DNA from: Eubacteriales bacterium
Lineage (GTDB): Bacteria > Bacillota > Clostridia > Tissierellales > Dethiosulfatibacteraceae
Reading direction: 5' to 3'
DNA length: 38,726 nucleotides
NCBI GenBank assembly: GCA_030694905.1
Contig: JAUYTY010000152.1
Location: 1 to 38,726 of the forward strand
The notes under the pieces are model-generated. The model ran no database searches. It was not told the origin of the DNA and saw only the letters and a program-made list of their open reading frames with translations. This document shows, piece after piece, positions 17,025-25,686 of the stretch. The translations under genes and the position numbers were made by a program. Position 1 is the first letter of the stretch, and the number at the start of each line of letters is the position of its first letter.

Positions 17025-17223
17025 TTTCAGGCACCTCCTTTAAATATATTGCAAAATCAGGACATCTCAATTCACACTGCCCACATTTAATGCAATCCTC
17101 AGGTCTTGCGATATCAACAACACCATTAATCAGCTCTAAAACATTTTTGGGACAAAATGCGACACAAATGCCACATCCTTTACACCATTCCTTGTTGACG
17201 ACTACCATTTTGGGCGCACCCAT
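17014..17223 (-). CDS. korD: 2-oxoacid:ferredoxin oxidoreductase, delta (2x[4Fe-4S] ferredoxin) subunit
   Basis: The 69-residue protein has two classic four-cysteine cluster motifs, CKGCGICVAFCP (about residues 14-25) and CIKCGQCELRCP (about 43-54). It would pass electrons from the TPP site to external ferredoxin. It is first in the order delta-alpha-beta-gamma. AGGAGGTATC precedes ATG 17223. Confidence 0.94.
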   Translation of the reverse strand: MGAPKMVVVNKEWCKGCGICVAFCPKNVLELINGVVDIARPEDCIKCGQCELRCPDFAIYLKEVPENVQ

Positions 17224-17263
17224 ATGATACCTCCTAGTATTTTAACAAATTAATTCCTTTTTA

Positions 17264-17322
17264 AGGATATCAAACCTAAACCTGTTTTGCAAGATATAAT
17301 TCATAATTATACACAATTGCAA
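17264..17322 (-). promoter_or_regulatory. Probable promoter region of the kor operon
   Basis: The 177-bp spacer upstream of korD holds two minus-strand candidates with identical -35 TTGCAA. One pairs 17292-17287 with TATCCT at 17269-17264; the other pairs 17322-17317 with TTATAT at 17299-17294. Both have 17-bp spacers. A short dyad TCCTT-N3-AAGGA at 17255-17267 overlaps the first -10 and could be an operator. Which promoter is used cannot be told from sequence. Confidence 0.4.
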
Positions 17323-17383
17323 GATGACCATCATTTGTTGCATTTTCAACAAAAAACAGAGTTGTTTATATGCGGTTTAGTAA

Positions 17384-17423
17384 TAAAATGCATGAAACCA
17401 TTAATTAGTTTCATGCATTTTTT
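17384..17423 (-). terminator. Intrinsic terminator after mnmM
   Basis: A perfect 14-bp stem (17385-17398 with 17408-17421) encloses a nine-base loop that includes the mnmM stop codon (17401-17403). On the minus strand it is followed by TTTTATTA, overlapping the base of the stem. It closes the xerD-deoB-pdp-scpAB-rluB-mnmM unit. Confidence 0.8.
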
Positions 17424-17976
17424 GGATGATAAACAGCTCAGGTGGATAATTATTGATGTTGATTATTCTATGATTGACAACCTTGAACAGCCGGTCATCA
17501 AGCTTCTCCAGATAGCCGAACAGGGCGTTTCTCTCCAATCCCTTGTCATGGCCTGTATAGGCGGCTATGAGAATATAGCCTTTCAGTTTTAATCTCTCCA
17601 GCATTTTTTCCAAAGCGTAAATTGTTGTCTGCGGATTGGTGGAAATGCCGGATTTGCTCTCAGGCAGATAGCCAAGATTAAAAACGGCAAGCTGGACTTT
17701 TTCTGTTATGTAACGATCCACATTCACATGTGAATCGTGTATGACGCTGAAGTTGTTGAATTCACAGGATTTTTCCAAAAGCTCATGCGTTTTTCGTATA
17801 GCCTCTTCCTGAATGTCGAATGCATACAGAAAACCTTTGCCCTTCATGGCATTGCATAAAAATAAGCTGTCATTTCCATTGCCACAGGTACAGTCTACAG
17901 CGATGCCGTCCTCAGTTAGAAATTCCGAAATCAAAAAATGATAGTATTGTACAATGTTATAGATATTAAGACTCAT
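17401..17976 (-). CDS. mnmM: Class I SAM methyltransferase, YtqB/MnmM family
   Basis: This 191-residue methyltransferase belongs to the family of B. subtilis YtqB. That protein was once annotated as an rRNA methylase and has been assigned as the tRNA wobble-uridine (nm5U34 to mnm5U34) methyltransferase MnmM. The SAM motif I is VDCTCGNGNDS (about residues 27-37). NLGYLPESKSGISTNPQTTI and GYILIAAYTGHDKGLER are the hallmark family motifs. It overlaps the rluB stop by four bases. The MnmM role is a family transfer; the exact target was not tested here. Confidence 0.85.
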   Translation of the reverse strand: MSLNIYNIVQYYHFLISEFLTEDGIAVDCTCGNGNDSLFLCNAMKGKGFLYAFDIQEEAIRKTHELLEKSCEFNNFSVIHDSHVNVDRYITEKVQLAVFNLGYLPESKSGISTNPQTTIYALEKMLERLKLKGYILIAAYTGHDKGLERNALFGYLEKLDDRLFKVVNHRIININNYPPELFIIQKMHETN

Positions 17977-18689
17977 ATTCGATCCTTCAGATAGCGCACC
18001 TCATCGGTGGTTAGATGACGCCATTTGCCAACCGGCAGGTCCCCCAGTTTCAACTCTCCGATGGAAACGCGTTGCAAATCCACAACACGGCATTTGAATT
18101 TTTCAAACATTTTTCTGATCTGACGGTTTCTGCCCTCGCTGATCACCACCGACAATTTGGTTATATGCTCTATTTCTCCGATTACACTGATTTCACAGGG
18201 CTTGGTTCGGTAGCCGTCTATGTAGATCCCTTTTGAAAGCTTGGCGACAGTTGCGGCATCCAGATCACCCTTTACCTGAACGAGATAGTTCTTTGGAATA
18301 TCATGGCTTGGATGGGTCAGCTTAAAGGTCAGTTCCCCATCATTGGTCAGCAGCAAGAGCCCTTTAGAATCATAATCGAGTCTTCCAACCGGATAGATTC
18401 TGTCCTCTATGCCGATGAGATCTATAACGGAGGGTCTGTCAAACTGATCCTTGACAGTTGTGATGTATTTTTCAGGCTTGTTAAGCATGATATAGATGAA
18501 ATCCGCCTGCACGGCAATGGGGCTTCCCGAGACCTCGACACGATCAAGCTTGGAGTCCACCTGATAGCCCGGTTCAATGACCACGACACCGTTGACGGTG
18601 ACCTCGCCATTGAAAATAAGCTCGTCGGCATTCCTTCTTGAGGTGTAGCCTGAATTGCTTATGAATTTATTAAGCCTAATATCACCCAT
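17973..18689 (-). CDS. rluB: RluB-type rRNA pseudouridine synthase
   Basis: The protein has an N-terminal S4 RNA-binding domain (MGDIRLNKFISNSGYTSRRN) and a pseudouridine-synthase domain with the catalytic Asp in PVGRLDYDSKGLLLLTNDG. Family members modify 23S rRNA near the peptidyl-transferase centre. ATG 18689 has AGGAGG nine bases upstream, so the 7-residue GTG-initiated extension to 18710 is unlikely. Length is then 238. It overlaps scpB by eight bases; scpA-scpB-rluB is a very conserved Firmicute order. Confidence 0.95.
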   Translation of the reverse strand: MGDIRLNKFISNSGYTSRRNADELIFNGEVTVNGVVVIEPGYQVDSKLDRVEVSGSPIAVQADFIYIMLNKPEKYITTVKDQFDRPSVIDLIGIEDRIYPVGRLDYDSKGLLLLTNDGELTFKLTHPSHDIPKNYLVQVKGDLDAATVAKLSKGIYIDGYRTKPCEISVIGEIEHITKLSVVISEGRNRQIRKMFEKFKCRVVDLQRVSIGELKLGDLPVGKWRHLTTDEVRYLKDRI

Positions 18690-19239
18690 GAAAAACAGCC
18701 TCCTGATCACCTGTCAGAGAATCAGGCGTTATTTTAAGGGGTGGCAGATCTTTAATTGACTTCAATCCGAAGTATGCCAAAAAATGACCGGTAGTGCCGT
18801 AAATGATAGGCTTGCCCGGCCTGTCCAGCTTGCCCCTTGCCTCGACAAGATCCTTATCCATGAGCGTTTTTAGAATGTAATCGGATTTGACACCCCTGAT
18901 CATGTCCACCTCGATTTTGGTGATCGGCTGCTTGTAGGCGATGATAGACAACGCCTCCAGCGCTGAGTTGGACAGATTCGAACGGGTGTTGGTCTTGAAA
19001 AGCATTGCGACGTAGTCATAATTGACGTCCTTTGTCTTGAACTGATAGGTGTCTCCAAAGGTTTTCAGGACGATGCCTCTGGATTCTGACGAATAGTCCT
19101 TTTCCATTTCCAGTAGAATGTCACGCAGATGTGATTCCTTTATCTCAATAATTTTGCTCAGCTCACCCACCTTGATCGGGTCTCCCCAGGCAAACAATAT
19201 GCTTTCAATGATGCTTTTTACACGGTCTTTTTCCATCAT
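18682..19239 (-). CDS. scpB: ScpB, segregation and condensation protein B
   Basis: ScpB is the winged-helix (kite) subunit of the SMC-ScpAB condensin that compacts and segregates the chromosome. The protein has IIESILFAWGDPI near the start, and the conserved LSNSALEALSIIAYKQPITKIEVDMIRGV and DRPGKPIIYGTT in the second winged helix. Length is about 185. ATG 19239 is six bases after GAGG; adjacent ATGs at 19236 and 19245 are alternatives. It is 10 bases after scpA. Confidence 0.94.
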   Translation of the reverse strand: MMEKDRVKSIIESILFAWGDPIKVGELSKIIEIKESHLRDILLEMEKDYSSESRGIVLKTFGDTYQFKTKDVNYDYVAMLFKTNTRSNLSNSALEALSIIAYKQPITKIEVDMIRGVKSDYILKTLMDKDLVEARGKLDRPGKPIIYGTTGHFLAYFGLKSIKDLPPLKITPDSLTGDQEAVFHG

Positions 19240-19249
19240 TACCATCCTC

Positions 19250-19960
19250 TTAAGCCTTTTGAATAAATATCTCGCCGAAAATCCTTTCCTGGACTAGCCT
19301 GATGTTTTTCAGCCTGGACATCTCAAGTATACTCAGAAATACGGCAATCACAAATTTTTTTGAATTGTGGAGCGAGAAGATTTCAACAATATTCACTTTC
19401 TGCAGGATTTCCAGCTTTTCGCTGATCAGGTCGATGCAGTCGTTGATGGTGAATTCATCCTTTGCCAGCTCCATTATATTGTCCTCCGTATCAAAACGGC
19501 TTCTTTTTAAAACATTCTTCAAAGCATACAGCAGATCATATGCGCTTATCTCCTCAAAGAGAAGCTGTTCGCAGACAGTATCCTCCTCAATATGAAAGTC
19601 TTCTGCCGGCTTGGCGATGAATCTGCTCTCCCTTTCCTCCGAAACCTTCAGATCCTCAGAGGCCATTCTATACAATCTATATTCGAGCAGCTGATTGACA
19701 AGCTCCTCTCTCGGATCCTCCTGCTTTTCCTGATTTGGAAGGAGCATCTTGGATTTGATTTCAAGCAGTGTAGAGGCCATCAGCACAAACTCGCTGGCTA
19801 TAGCCATGTCAAACTCCTGAAGGACATCCAAATAAGCGATATACTGTTCTGTGATTTCAGCTATCGGTATATCATAAATATCCACTTCATTAGTTTCGAT
19901 CAAGTATACCAGCAATTCAAACGGGCCATAGAATTTGTTGATCTGAACAATATACTCCAA
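19250..19960 (-). CDS. scpA: ScpA, segregation and condensation protein A (kleisin)
   Basis: ScpA bridges the SMC heads in the bacterial condensin. The 236-residue protein opens with the kleisin signature FYGPFELLVYLIETNEVDIYDIPIAEITEQY (residues about 10-40), continues with MASTLLEIKSKMLLP, and ends with the C-terminal winged-helix region that contacts SMC. It starts seven bases after the pdp stop and precedes scpB, matching the standard pair. The smc gene itself is not in the window. Confidence 0.94.
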   Translation of the reverse strand: MEYIVQINKFYGPFELLVYLIETNEVDIYDIPIAEITEQYIAYLDVLQEFDMAIASEFVLMASTLLEIKSKMLLPNQEKQEDPREELVNQLLEYRLYRMASEDLKVSEERESRFIAKPAEDFHIEEDTVCEQLLFEEISAYDLLYALKNVLKRSRFDTEDNIMELAKDEFTINDCIDLISEKLEILQKVNIVEIFSLHNSKKFVIAVFLSILEMSRLKNIRLVQERIFGEIFIQKA

Positions 19961-19967
19961 ATTATCC

Positions 19968-21299
19968 CTACTTTCTCATATCGATAAAGCCATGGCCATC
20001 GACCATGCCTATGATGACATTGTTTTTCTTCACAGTCTCACCACTAAAGCCAAAGGCCTCGTAGAAAGATTCGGTTAGCGCTTCTTTCTCATCGCTTTTA
20101 TTGGTGTAGATGACGCCCAGCGAATCGCCAAACTCAACACGGTCCCCTACCTTCTTATGCAATATAATGCCTGCTGTATAGTCGATTTCCTCTTCCTTTG
20201 TGCCACGTCCCGCACCGGCCACCAATGAGCACAGACCGATTTTTTCAGCGTCAATAGCTTTAATGTAGCCCTCCGACGTGCTGATCACCTTGTAGGCGTA
20301 TTTTGATTTCTCGAATTTGGTCAGATCCTTAATATAGGTAATATCTCCCTTTTGCGCATAGATAAAGTCAACAAATTTCAGAAAAGGCTCGTCGGTTCTC
20401 AGAATGGCTTTGGTTTTTTCCAATCCCGTTTCAAGAGAATCACAAATGCCAGCCAGCTTAAGCATAGCGGCATTCAGAAAAACGCACAGAGTCGTGAAAT
20501 CCTCTGGGCCTTCATTCTTAAGGGTATTGACAGCCTCGATGACCTCAAGGGAGTTGCCCACTGCAAATCCAAGGGGTTCCTCCATATTCGAAAGGACGAT
20601 ACCCACCTTCCTGCCGAAGCCTTTGCCGATAGAAACCATCATTTCTGCCAACTGTACCGCATCGTCAACGTTCTTCATAAAAGCGCCGCTTCCCACCTTC
20701 ACATCAAGGAGTATGATGTCGGCGCCGGACGCGATTTTTTTGGACATAATGGAGCTGGCAATCAGCGATAGATTGTCAACCGTCGCAGTCACGTCTCTCA
20801 GGGCATATAGCTTCTTATCAGCAGGGACAAGATCAAGGGTCTGTCCTGATATGGCAAAGCCGAATTTCTCGACAATATAGAACATCTCATCCCTGTCCAG
20901 ATTCACATTAAAGCCCGGTATTGACTCAAGCTTGTCTATGGTGCCGCCGGTGTGGCCCAGCCCCCTGCCTGACATCTTGGACACCTTCAACCCGCTTAAG
21001 GCCATCAGCGGCAACAAAACCAGCGAGGTCTTGTCACCGACACCGCCTGTGCTGTGCTTGTCCACCTTGATACCGTCAATGAACGAAAGGTCGACTGTTT
21101 CACCGGACTCCACCATGGCTCTAGTAAGGGCAGTGGTTTCAGACAGGTTCATGCCTTTGAAATAGATGGCCATCAGCATAGCCGACATCTGATAATCAGG
21201 AATCTCACCCTTGACGTAGCCATCGATCAGGAACTTGATCTCTTCATCTGACAATTGTCCACCATGCTTCTTATTGTTGATCAGATCATAAACTCTCAT
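19968..21299 (-). CDS. pdp: Pyrimidine-nucleoside phosphorylase
   Basis: This enzyme cleaves uridine, thymidine and deoxyuridine to the base and (deoxy)ribose-1-phosphate. The protein carries the family signature SGRGLGHTGGTIDKLESIPG (about residues 110-129) and KHSTGGVGDKTSLVLLPL in the phosphate site. The N-terminus MRVYDLINNKKHGGQLSDEE is typical. ATG 21299 is preferred; a GTG at 21308 would overlap deoB by four bases but lacks a ribosome site. It pairs with deoB, which isomerises the sugar phosphate it makes. Confidence 0.95.
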   Translation of the reverse strand: MRVYDLINNKKHGGQLSDEEIKFLIDGYVKGEIPDYQMSAMLMAIYFKGMNLSETTALTRAMVESGETVDLSFIDGIKVDKHSTGGVGDKTSLVLLPLMALSGLKVSKMSGRGLGHTGGTIDKLESIPGFNVNLDRDEMFYIVEKFGFAISGQTLDLVPADKKLYALRDVTATVDNLSLIASSIMSKKIASGADIILLDVKVGSGAFMKNVDDAVQLAEMMVSIGKGFGRKVGIVLSNMEEPLGFAVGNSLEVIEAVNTLKNEGPEDFTTLCVFLNAAMLKLAGICDSLETGLEKTKAILRTDEPFLKFVDFIYAQKGDITYIKDLTKFEKSKYAYKVISTSEGYIKAIDAEKIGLCSLVAGAGRGTKEEEIDYTAGIILHKKVGDRVEFGDSLGVIYTNKSDEKEALTESFYEAFGFSGETVKKNNVIIGMVDGHGFIDMRK

Positions 21300-21304
21300 T
21301 CCAA

Positions 21305-22480
21305 TCACCCTTTGTCCAACATGTTCTTGATGCTGACATTGCCGATGCCATTATCCACATCCAGATAATCCAGAATAGTTTTGGCGATTACATTGAAGCC
21401 CTTCATATTTCCGAAGCCTTCAGGCTGTATGGTTTTATGGTAGACCAGCAATGGCACATATTCCCTGGAGTGATCGGTGCTCTCCGTTGAAGGATCACAG
21501 CCATGGTCAGCAGAAATCATGAGGAGATCCTCCGGCTTCAAGGCTGCAATTATTTCCGGAAGCTTGCTGTCAAATTCCTCCAAAGCATTGCCATAGCCTT
21601 CTACGTTGTTTCTGTGACCGTAAAGCATGTCAAAATCGACAAGGTTGGTGAAGATAAGGCCTTTGCTATCTCGGTTTATCTCGCTCAAAGTCGCTTCGAT
21701 ACCTGTTTCATTATTTTTTGTATGGATGGCTTTTGTGATGCCCCTGCCGACAAAAATATCCTCGATTTTGCCGATTGCGACAACCTCCTGCCCAGCTTCT
21801 GAGATGTAATCAAGCATTGTTTTACCAATGGGTTCAAGCGAGAAATCCTTGCGGTTCTCTGTTCTTTTGAAGCTGCCTGGCACGCCGACAAATGGCCTTG
21901 CAATGACCCTTCCAACAGCATGCTTGCCAATCAGTATCTCCCTGGCTTTTTTGCATATCTCGTAAAGCTCACCCAGTGGCACCACGTTCTCATGGGCAGC
22001 GATCTGAAAAACACTGTCTGCCGATGTATAGGCAATGATTTTGCCTGTCTGGACATGCTCCTCTCCCAGCTCCTCTATAATAGCCGTACCTGAGGCTGCC
22101 TTGTTGCCGATGATGCCTCTGCCTGTTTCCTTCTCCAAGGCCTGCAATATCTCTTCAGGGAAGCCGTCAGGATACGTTGGAAACGGATACTCCAAAACGA
22201 TCCCCGAAATTTCCCAGTGTCCGGTGGTCGTATCTTTGCCGGGAGAAATCTCCTCCAATCTTCCATAGGAAGCCATAGGTGTTATGGTGTTTCTCCTGAT
22301 TTCTTCCAATCCTTCGATATGTGTGAGTCCCATTTTTTCCAGGTTCTCGAGCTTGAAATTTTCTATGTTCCTGTAAATGTTCAGCAGTGTGTTGCTGCCC
22401 TCATCCCCATAAAGATGGGCATCTGGCATTGCGCCAATACCGACGCTGTCTAGAATGATCAGAATTACTCTGTTAATCAT
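21305..22480 (-). CDS. deoB: Phosphopentomutase DeoB
   Basis: DeoB interconverts (deoxy)ribose-1-phosphate and -5-phosphate. The 391-residue alkaline-phosphatase-fold protein shows metal ligand Asp11 in [13 protein letters not shown], the phosphothreonine region [10 protein letters not shown] (84-86), and the metal cluster [30 protein letters not shown] precedes ATG 22480. It works with the downstream Pdp in nucleoside salvage. Confidence 0.96.
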   Translation of the reverse strand: MINRVILIILDSVGIGAMPDAHLYGDEGSNTLLNIYRNIENFKLENLEKMGLTHIEGLEEIRRNTITPMASYGRLEEISPGKDTTTGHWEISGIVLEYPFPTYPDGFPEEILQALEKETGRGIIGNKAASGTAIIEELGEEHVQTGKIIAYTSADSVFQIAAHENVVPLGELYEICKKAREILIGKHAVGRVIARPFVGVPGSFKRTENRKDFSLEPIGKTMLDYISEAGQEVVAIGKIEDIFVGRGITKAIHTKNNETGIEATLSEINRDSKGLIFTNLVDFDMLYGHRNNVEGYGNALEEFDSKLPEIIAALKPEDLLMISADHGCDPSTESTDHSREYVPLLVYHKTIQPEGFGNMKGFNVIAKTILDYLDVDNGIGNVSIKNMLDKG

Positions 22481-22489
22481 ATTACCTCC

Positions 22490-23374
22490 TCATGCTCTAG
22501 GGTGTGACTTTCTATAAATCTCAAAGGTGCGCTTTTCCTGTGTCTTCAGATACATTTGAATGGCACTGATGCTGTTCTGTCCGAACAATATCTGCAGGGT
22601 GTTGATGTCCGCGCCATTCTGGAGAAGATGCACCACAAATGAATTTCTGATGATCTGCGGCGTAATCCTCCTCTTGATGCCGGCACCCTTGGCATACTGC
22701 TTTAAAAGCTTCCAGAAGCCCTGCCTGGACATGTGGGTTCCGGATAGATTGACAAACATTGTATCCCCGGTTTCAGGATTGACAAGATCCTTGCGCTTTT
22801 CTGACAGGTAGGTCTCCAGATACAGCTTTGCCTGGCTACCTACGGGAACACGGCGTGTATTGTTCTTTTTGTTGATGCTGAGGCTCTGGGAGGATGGATT
22901 GTAGTCCCCTGTCTTCAGATCCAATAGCTCACTGACCTTGATGCCAGTTGAATACATAAGCTCCAGCATGGTCTTGTCCCGATAGCCCTTGGCAGTATGG
23001 ATGTCTGGCAACTCCAGCAGCCTGTCTATCTCACCGGCCGTAAGATATTCAGGCAGTTTCCTGTCAATTCTAGGCGCATGAATGGTGTTGGAGGGGTTCT
23101 TGATGATTTCGCCCCGGTCCTCCATAAATCCATAGAATGACTTGATGGAAGAGAGGCTTCTGGATACGGTAGCTGCATTCTTTGATTTTTTCTGCATATC
23201 CAGCATATAGGTCAGAATCATACTTTTCGTGACGCTTAAAATATCCTTTTTATAGGTTTCCTGGATATACTTGTAGAAAGCGATAATGTCGCTGATATAG
23301 GCTGATGATGTGTTTTCCGAGATATTTCTTCTGTTCCTTAGAAAGTGGCTGAATTCATTGATATGTTCGCTCAT
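22490..23374 (-). CDS. XerD-like tyrosine recombinase with altered catalytic residues
   Basis: The 294-residue protein has the full SAM-like N-terminal domain and catalytic domain of XerC/XerD. Aligned by eye to E. coli XerD, the catalytic set R-K-H-R-H-Y reads Lys146 (for Arg148), Lys169 or Lys170, Gln240 (for His244), Arg243, Gln266 (for His270) and Tyr275. Spacing between boxes is conserved, so these are substitutions rather than misalignment. The nucleophile and second Arg remain. Streptococcal XerD-like proteins beside scpAB are likewise non-canonical and are reported not to act at dif. A structural or DNA-binding role, or reduced activity, is inferred. GGAGGTTTTGA precedes the ATG. Confidence 0.85.
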   Translation of the reverse strand: MSEHINEFSHFLRNRRNISENTSSAYISDIIAFYKYIQETYKKDILSVTKSMILTYMLDMQKKSKNAATVSRSLSSIKSFYGFMEDRGEIIKNPSNTIHAPRIDRKLPEYLTAGEIDRLLELPDIHTAKGYRDKTMLELMYSTGIKVSELLDLKTGDYNPSSQSLSINKKNNTRRVPVGSQAKLYLETYLSEKRKDLVNPETGDTMFVNLSGTHMSRQGFWKLLKQYAKGAGIKRRITPQIIRNSFVVHLLQNGADINTLQILFGQNSISAIQMYLKTQEKRTFEIYRKSHPRA

Positions 23375-23450
23375 TCAAAACCTCCATACTATATCTATGG
23401 TTTCAAATATATAATACCACAATTTATAGTGTTTTATAAGTAGTGCAAAG

Positions 23451-23475
23451 AAAAAAACTTCCCTCTTCAGGAAGT
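23451..23475 (-). terminator. Intrinsic terminator after the NUDIX gene
   Basis: On the minus strand an ACTTCC/GGAAGT stem (23475-23470 with 23462-23457) is followed by seven T residues. It contains the NUDIX stop codon and closes the long asp23-to-NUDIX unit. The remaining 75 bp to xerD is AT-rich and should hold the xerD-operon promoter, but no clear -35/-10 pair is seen. Confidence 0.8.
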
Positions 23476-24012
23476 GGCGCAATACATTTTATAGTACAAA
23501 AGACCGATGATTGTTTTAGAGTCCACAATCTCTCCGGAGACGATTTTTTCCAATGCCTCATCCAGATCCAGTGTGATCAGGTCGATGAATTCATCCTCGT
23601 CATTCTCCAGATAATCCGCAGCCAGACTTTTGGCGACAAACAAATGGATTTTCTCGGTGCAAAATCCCGGTGAGGTGATGATTTCCATAACCTCATGGAG
23701 CTGATGTGCACGAAAACCGGTCTCCTCGATTAGCTCTCGATAGGCACAGTCGAAGGGGGTCTCCCCCTTTTCCAGCTTTCCGGCGGGTATTTCTGTCAGA
23801 ACCTTCTCCACTGCCTTTCGGTATTGCCTCACCATCAGAATCTTGTTCTCATCAGTTACCGCAACGATGGCCACAGCCCCGTTATGCTCAACAATCTCTC
23901 TCAGTGAGGTTTTGTCATTTGGAAGAAGCACCTCGTCCACCCGGAGATTCAGGATCTTGCCTTCGTGTATCCGCCTGCTGCTTATTGTTTTTTCTATCAT
24001 ATCATTTCTCAT
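23467..24012 (-). CDS. NUDIX hydrolase, ADP-ribose pyrophosphatase type
   Basis: The 181-residue protein has a complete NUDIX box GX5EX7REUXEEXGU at residues 78-100 (GKLEKGE...RELIEETGF). The preceding VRQYR and TEIPAGKLEKGE segments and the SPGFCTEKIHLF downstream are characteristic of ADP-ribose pyrophosphatases (NudF type). It would convert ADP-ribose to AMP and ribose-5-phosphate. It overlaps recN by 11 bases if started at 24012; an alternative ATG at 24000 would avoid overlap. Confidence 0.9.
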   Translation of the reverse strand: MRNDMIEKTISSRRIHEGKILNLRVDEVLLPNDKTSLREIVEHNGAVAIVAVTDENKILMVRQYRKAVEKVLTEIPAGKLEKGETPFDCAYRELIEETGFRAHQLHEVMEIITSPGFCTEKIHLFVAKSLAADYLENDEDEFIDLITLDLDEALEKIVSGEIVDSKTIIGLLYYKMYCATS

Positions 24013-25675
24013 TTGCTCTGACCATTTCCTCTGCGTTTTTCATCGATATCTCAGTGATGTCCAGACTGCTCAGCAGCCTTGCAACTTCCCTGATCCTGTC
24101 CTCATAGCCAAGCCTTGTGACTGAAGAATATGTCTTTTGGCCGTCAGTCAGCTTCTCTATGACAAAATGGGTATGGGCCGCGGATGCGATTTGTGGCGAG
24201 TGGGTCACACAGATCACCTGATGGGTAGCTGAAATCTTCTTGATCTTCTCGCCTACCATGTGGGCGGTTTTCCCGCTGATGCCAGTGTCTATCTCATCAA
24301 ATATCATTGTCGGTATATCATCTATTTCATTTATGATGGACTTGATGGCCAGCATGATTCTGGACACCTCTCCACCGGATAATATCTTGTCTAGGGGCAT
24401 GAGATCCATACCCGGGTTGGTGCTGATCATGAACAATATGCTGTCCCTGCCCAACTCATTGAAGGAAGGCGTATCCGTGGTGCTGATGCTAAACCGGGCC
24501 TCTTTCATATTTAAAGAGTGAAGCTGTTTTTCAATTTCCTTTTCAATTATGGCTGCCTTATTATTTCTGATGCCATGCAGATCCTTTGCAAGTGACGCCA
24601 AATCGGTCTCAACTGATTTCAGTCTGGTTTTTAGGCTGCTGATTCTCGACTCGATATTTTTCAGAAGCTCCAGTTCACTGACGGCATTGTCCCTGTGATG
24701 CAACAGATCTGCAATTTCCATGTTGTATTTTCTTTTGATATGATTGATGGCTTCCAGCCGCTGCTCCAAGAACAAGAGCCTTTCATCGTCCAGCTCCTTT
24801 TCATTGGCGTAGTCTATCAGATCAAACGACAGCTCCTGGGTGGAATCTATAATAAGCTCCATGGCTGATTCAAAGCCTTTGATGGCCTCGTCATAATGGG
24901 ATACCTTCTTGATAGCCTTGAGGGCCTCTGAAAGCATGTCCGTTATTGAGCGGTTCTCATTGGTGAAATAGCCCGCCGCCTGAAAGACATTCATTTTGAT
25001 GTCGTTCAGATTGGACAGAATATTGTACTCGCCAAAAAGAGACTCCTCTTCTCCCGGTTTCAGTTTTGCACTATTGATCTCATTGATCTGAAACGCAAGA
25101 AAATCCATCCTGGCATTCTTGTCCCGATTGCTTTTCTCGAGGGATGAAATCTCATTTTTCAAACCAAGATAGTCCTTGTAAAGAGATTGATAGCTTTCTA
25201 GAATACCTTTAAGCTCCGAGCCGCACATCTTATCCAAAATAAGGATATGCTCGCCGCTATCCAGAATGGACTGCTGCTCATATTGACCGTGAATATCCAG
25301 CAGGTATCTTGCGATGACCTTGAGAAAGGAGATGTTGATAAGCACGTCGTTTACTCTGGCTGTTGACCTGCCATTGTCCATCACATCTCTGGTTATGATG
25401 ATCGTGCCATCCTCCGTCCCGATGCCCTGCTCAGCCAAAATAGGCAGCAAGGGGGAATTTTCCTCAATATAAAAACTACCTTGAACAGTAGCCTTGTCAC
25501 AATCTTTTCTTACAAAACCTTTGTTGGATTTTCCACCAAGTAGCAAATTCAAAGAGTCTATAATCATGGACTTTCCAGCACCGGTCTCTCCCGTAAAAAC
25601 ATTGAAGCCGTCTGTAAAGTCCAGAAATATTTTTTCAAAGATGATAAAGTTCAAGATGCTTAGATTAAGCAGCAT
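24002..25675 (-). CDS. recN: RecN, DNA double-strand break repair ATPase
   Basis: RecN is an SMC-like protein acting early in double-strand break repair. The Walker A motif GETGAGKS is at residues 29-36. A central coiled-coil region spans about 150-370. The ABC signature LSGGEVSRIMLAIK and Walker B with FDEIDTGISG are near the C-terminus. The 557-residue length is normal. CGGAGGTTTT precedes the ATG. No LexA box lies in the 11-bp gap to argR, so any SOS control would act elsewhere. The argR-recN order is conserved in Firmicutes. Confidence 0.96.
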   Translation of the reverse strand: MLLNLSILNFIIFEKIFLDFTDGFNVFTGETGAGKSMIIDSLNLLLGGKSNKGFVRKDCDKATVQGSFYIEENSPLLPILAEQGIGTEDGTIIITRDVMDNGRSTARVNDVLINISFLKVIARYLLDIHGQYEQQSILDSGEHILILDKMCGSELKGILESYQSLYKDYLGLKNEISSLEKSNRDKNARMDFLAFQINEINSAKLKPGEEESLFGEYNILSNLNDIKMNVFQAAGYFTNENRSITDMLSEALKAIKKVSHYDEAIKGFESAMELIIDSTQELSFDLIDYANEKELDDERLLFLEQRLEAINHIKRKYNMEIADLLHHRDNAVSELELLKNIESRISSLKTRLKSVETDLASLAKDLHGIRNNKAAIIEKEIEKQLHSLNMKEARFSISTTDTPSFNELGRDSILFMISTNPGMDLMPLDKILSGGEVSRIMLAIKSIINEIDDIPTMIFDEIDTGISGKTAHMVGEKIKKISATHQVICVTHSPQIASAAHTHFVIEKLTDGQKTYSSVTRLGYEDRIREVARLLSSLDITEISMKNAEEMVRANEK

Positions 25676-25686
25676 AAAACCTCCGT

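Noticed and set aside
20404-20880. 158-residue plus-strand frame antisense to pdp
   Set aside because: Shadow frame opposite a well-conserved gene, with no ribosome site or domain.
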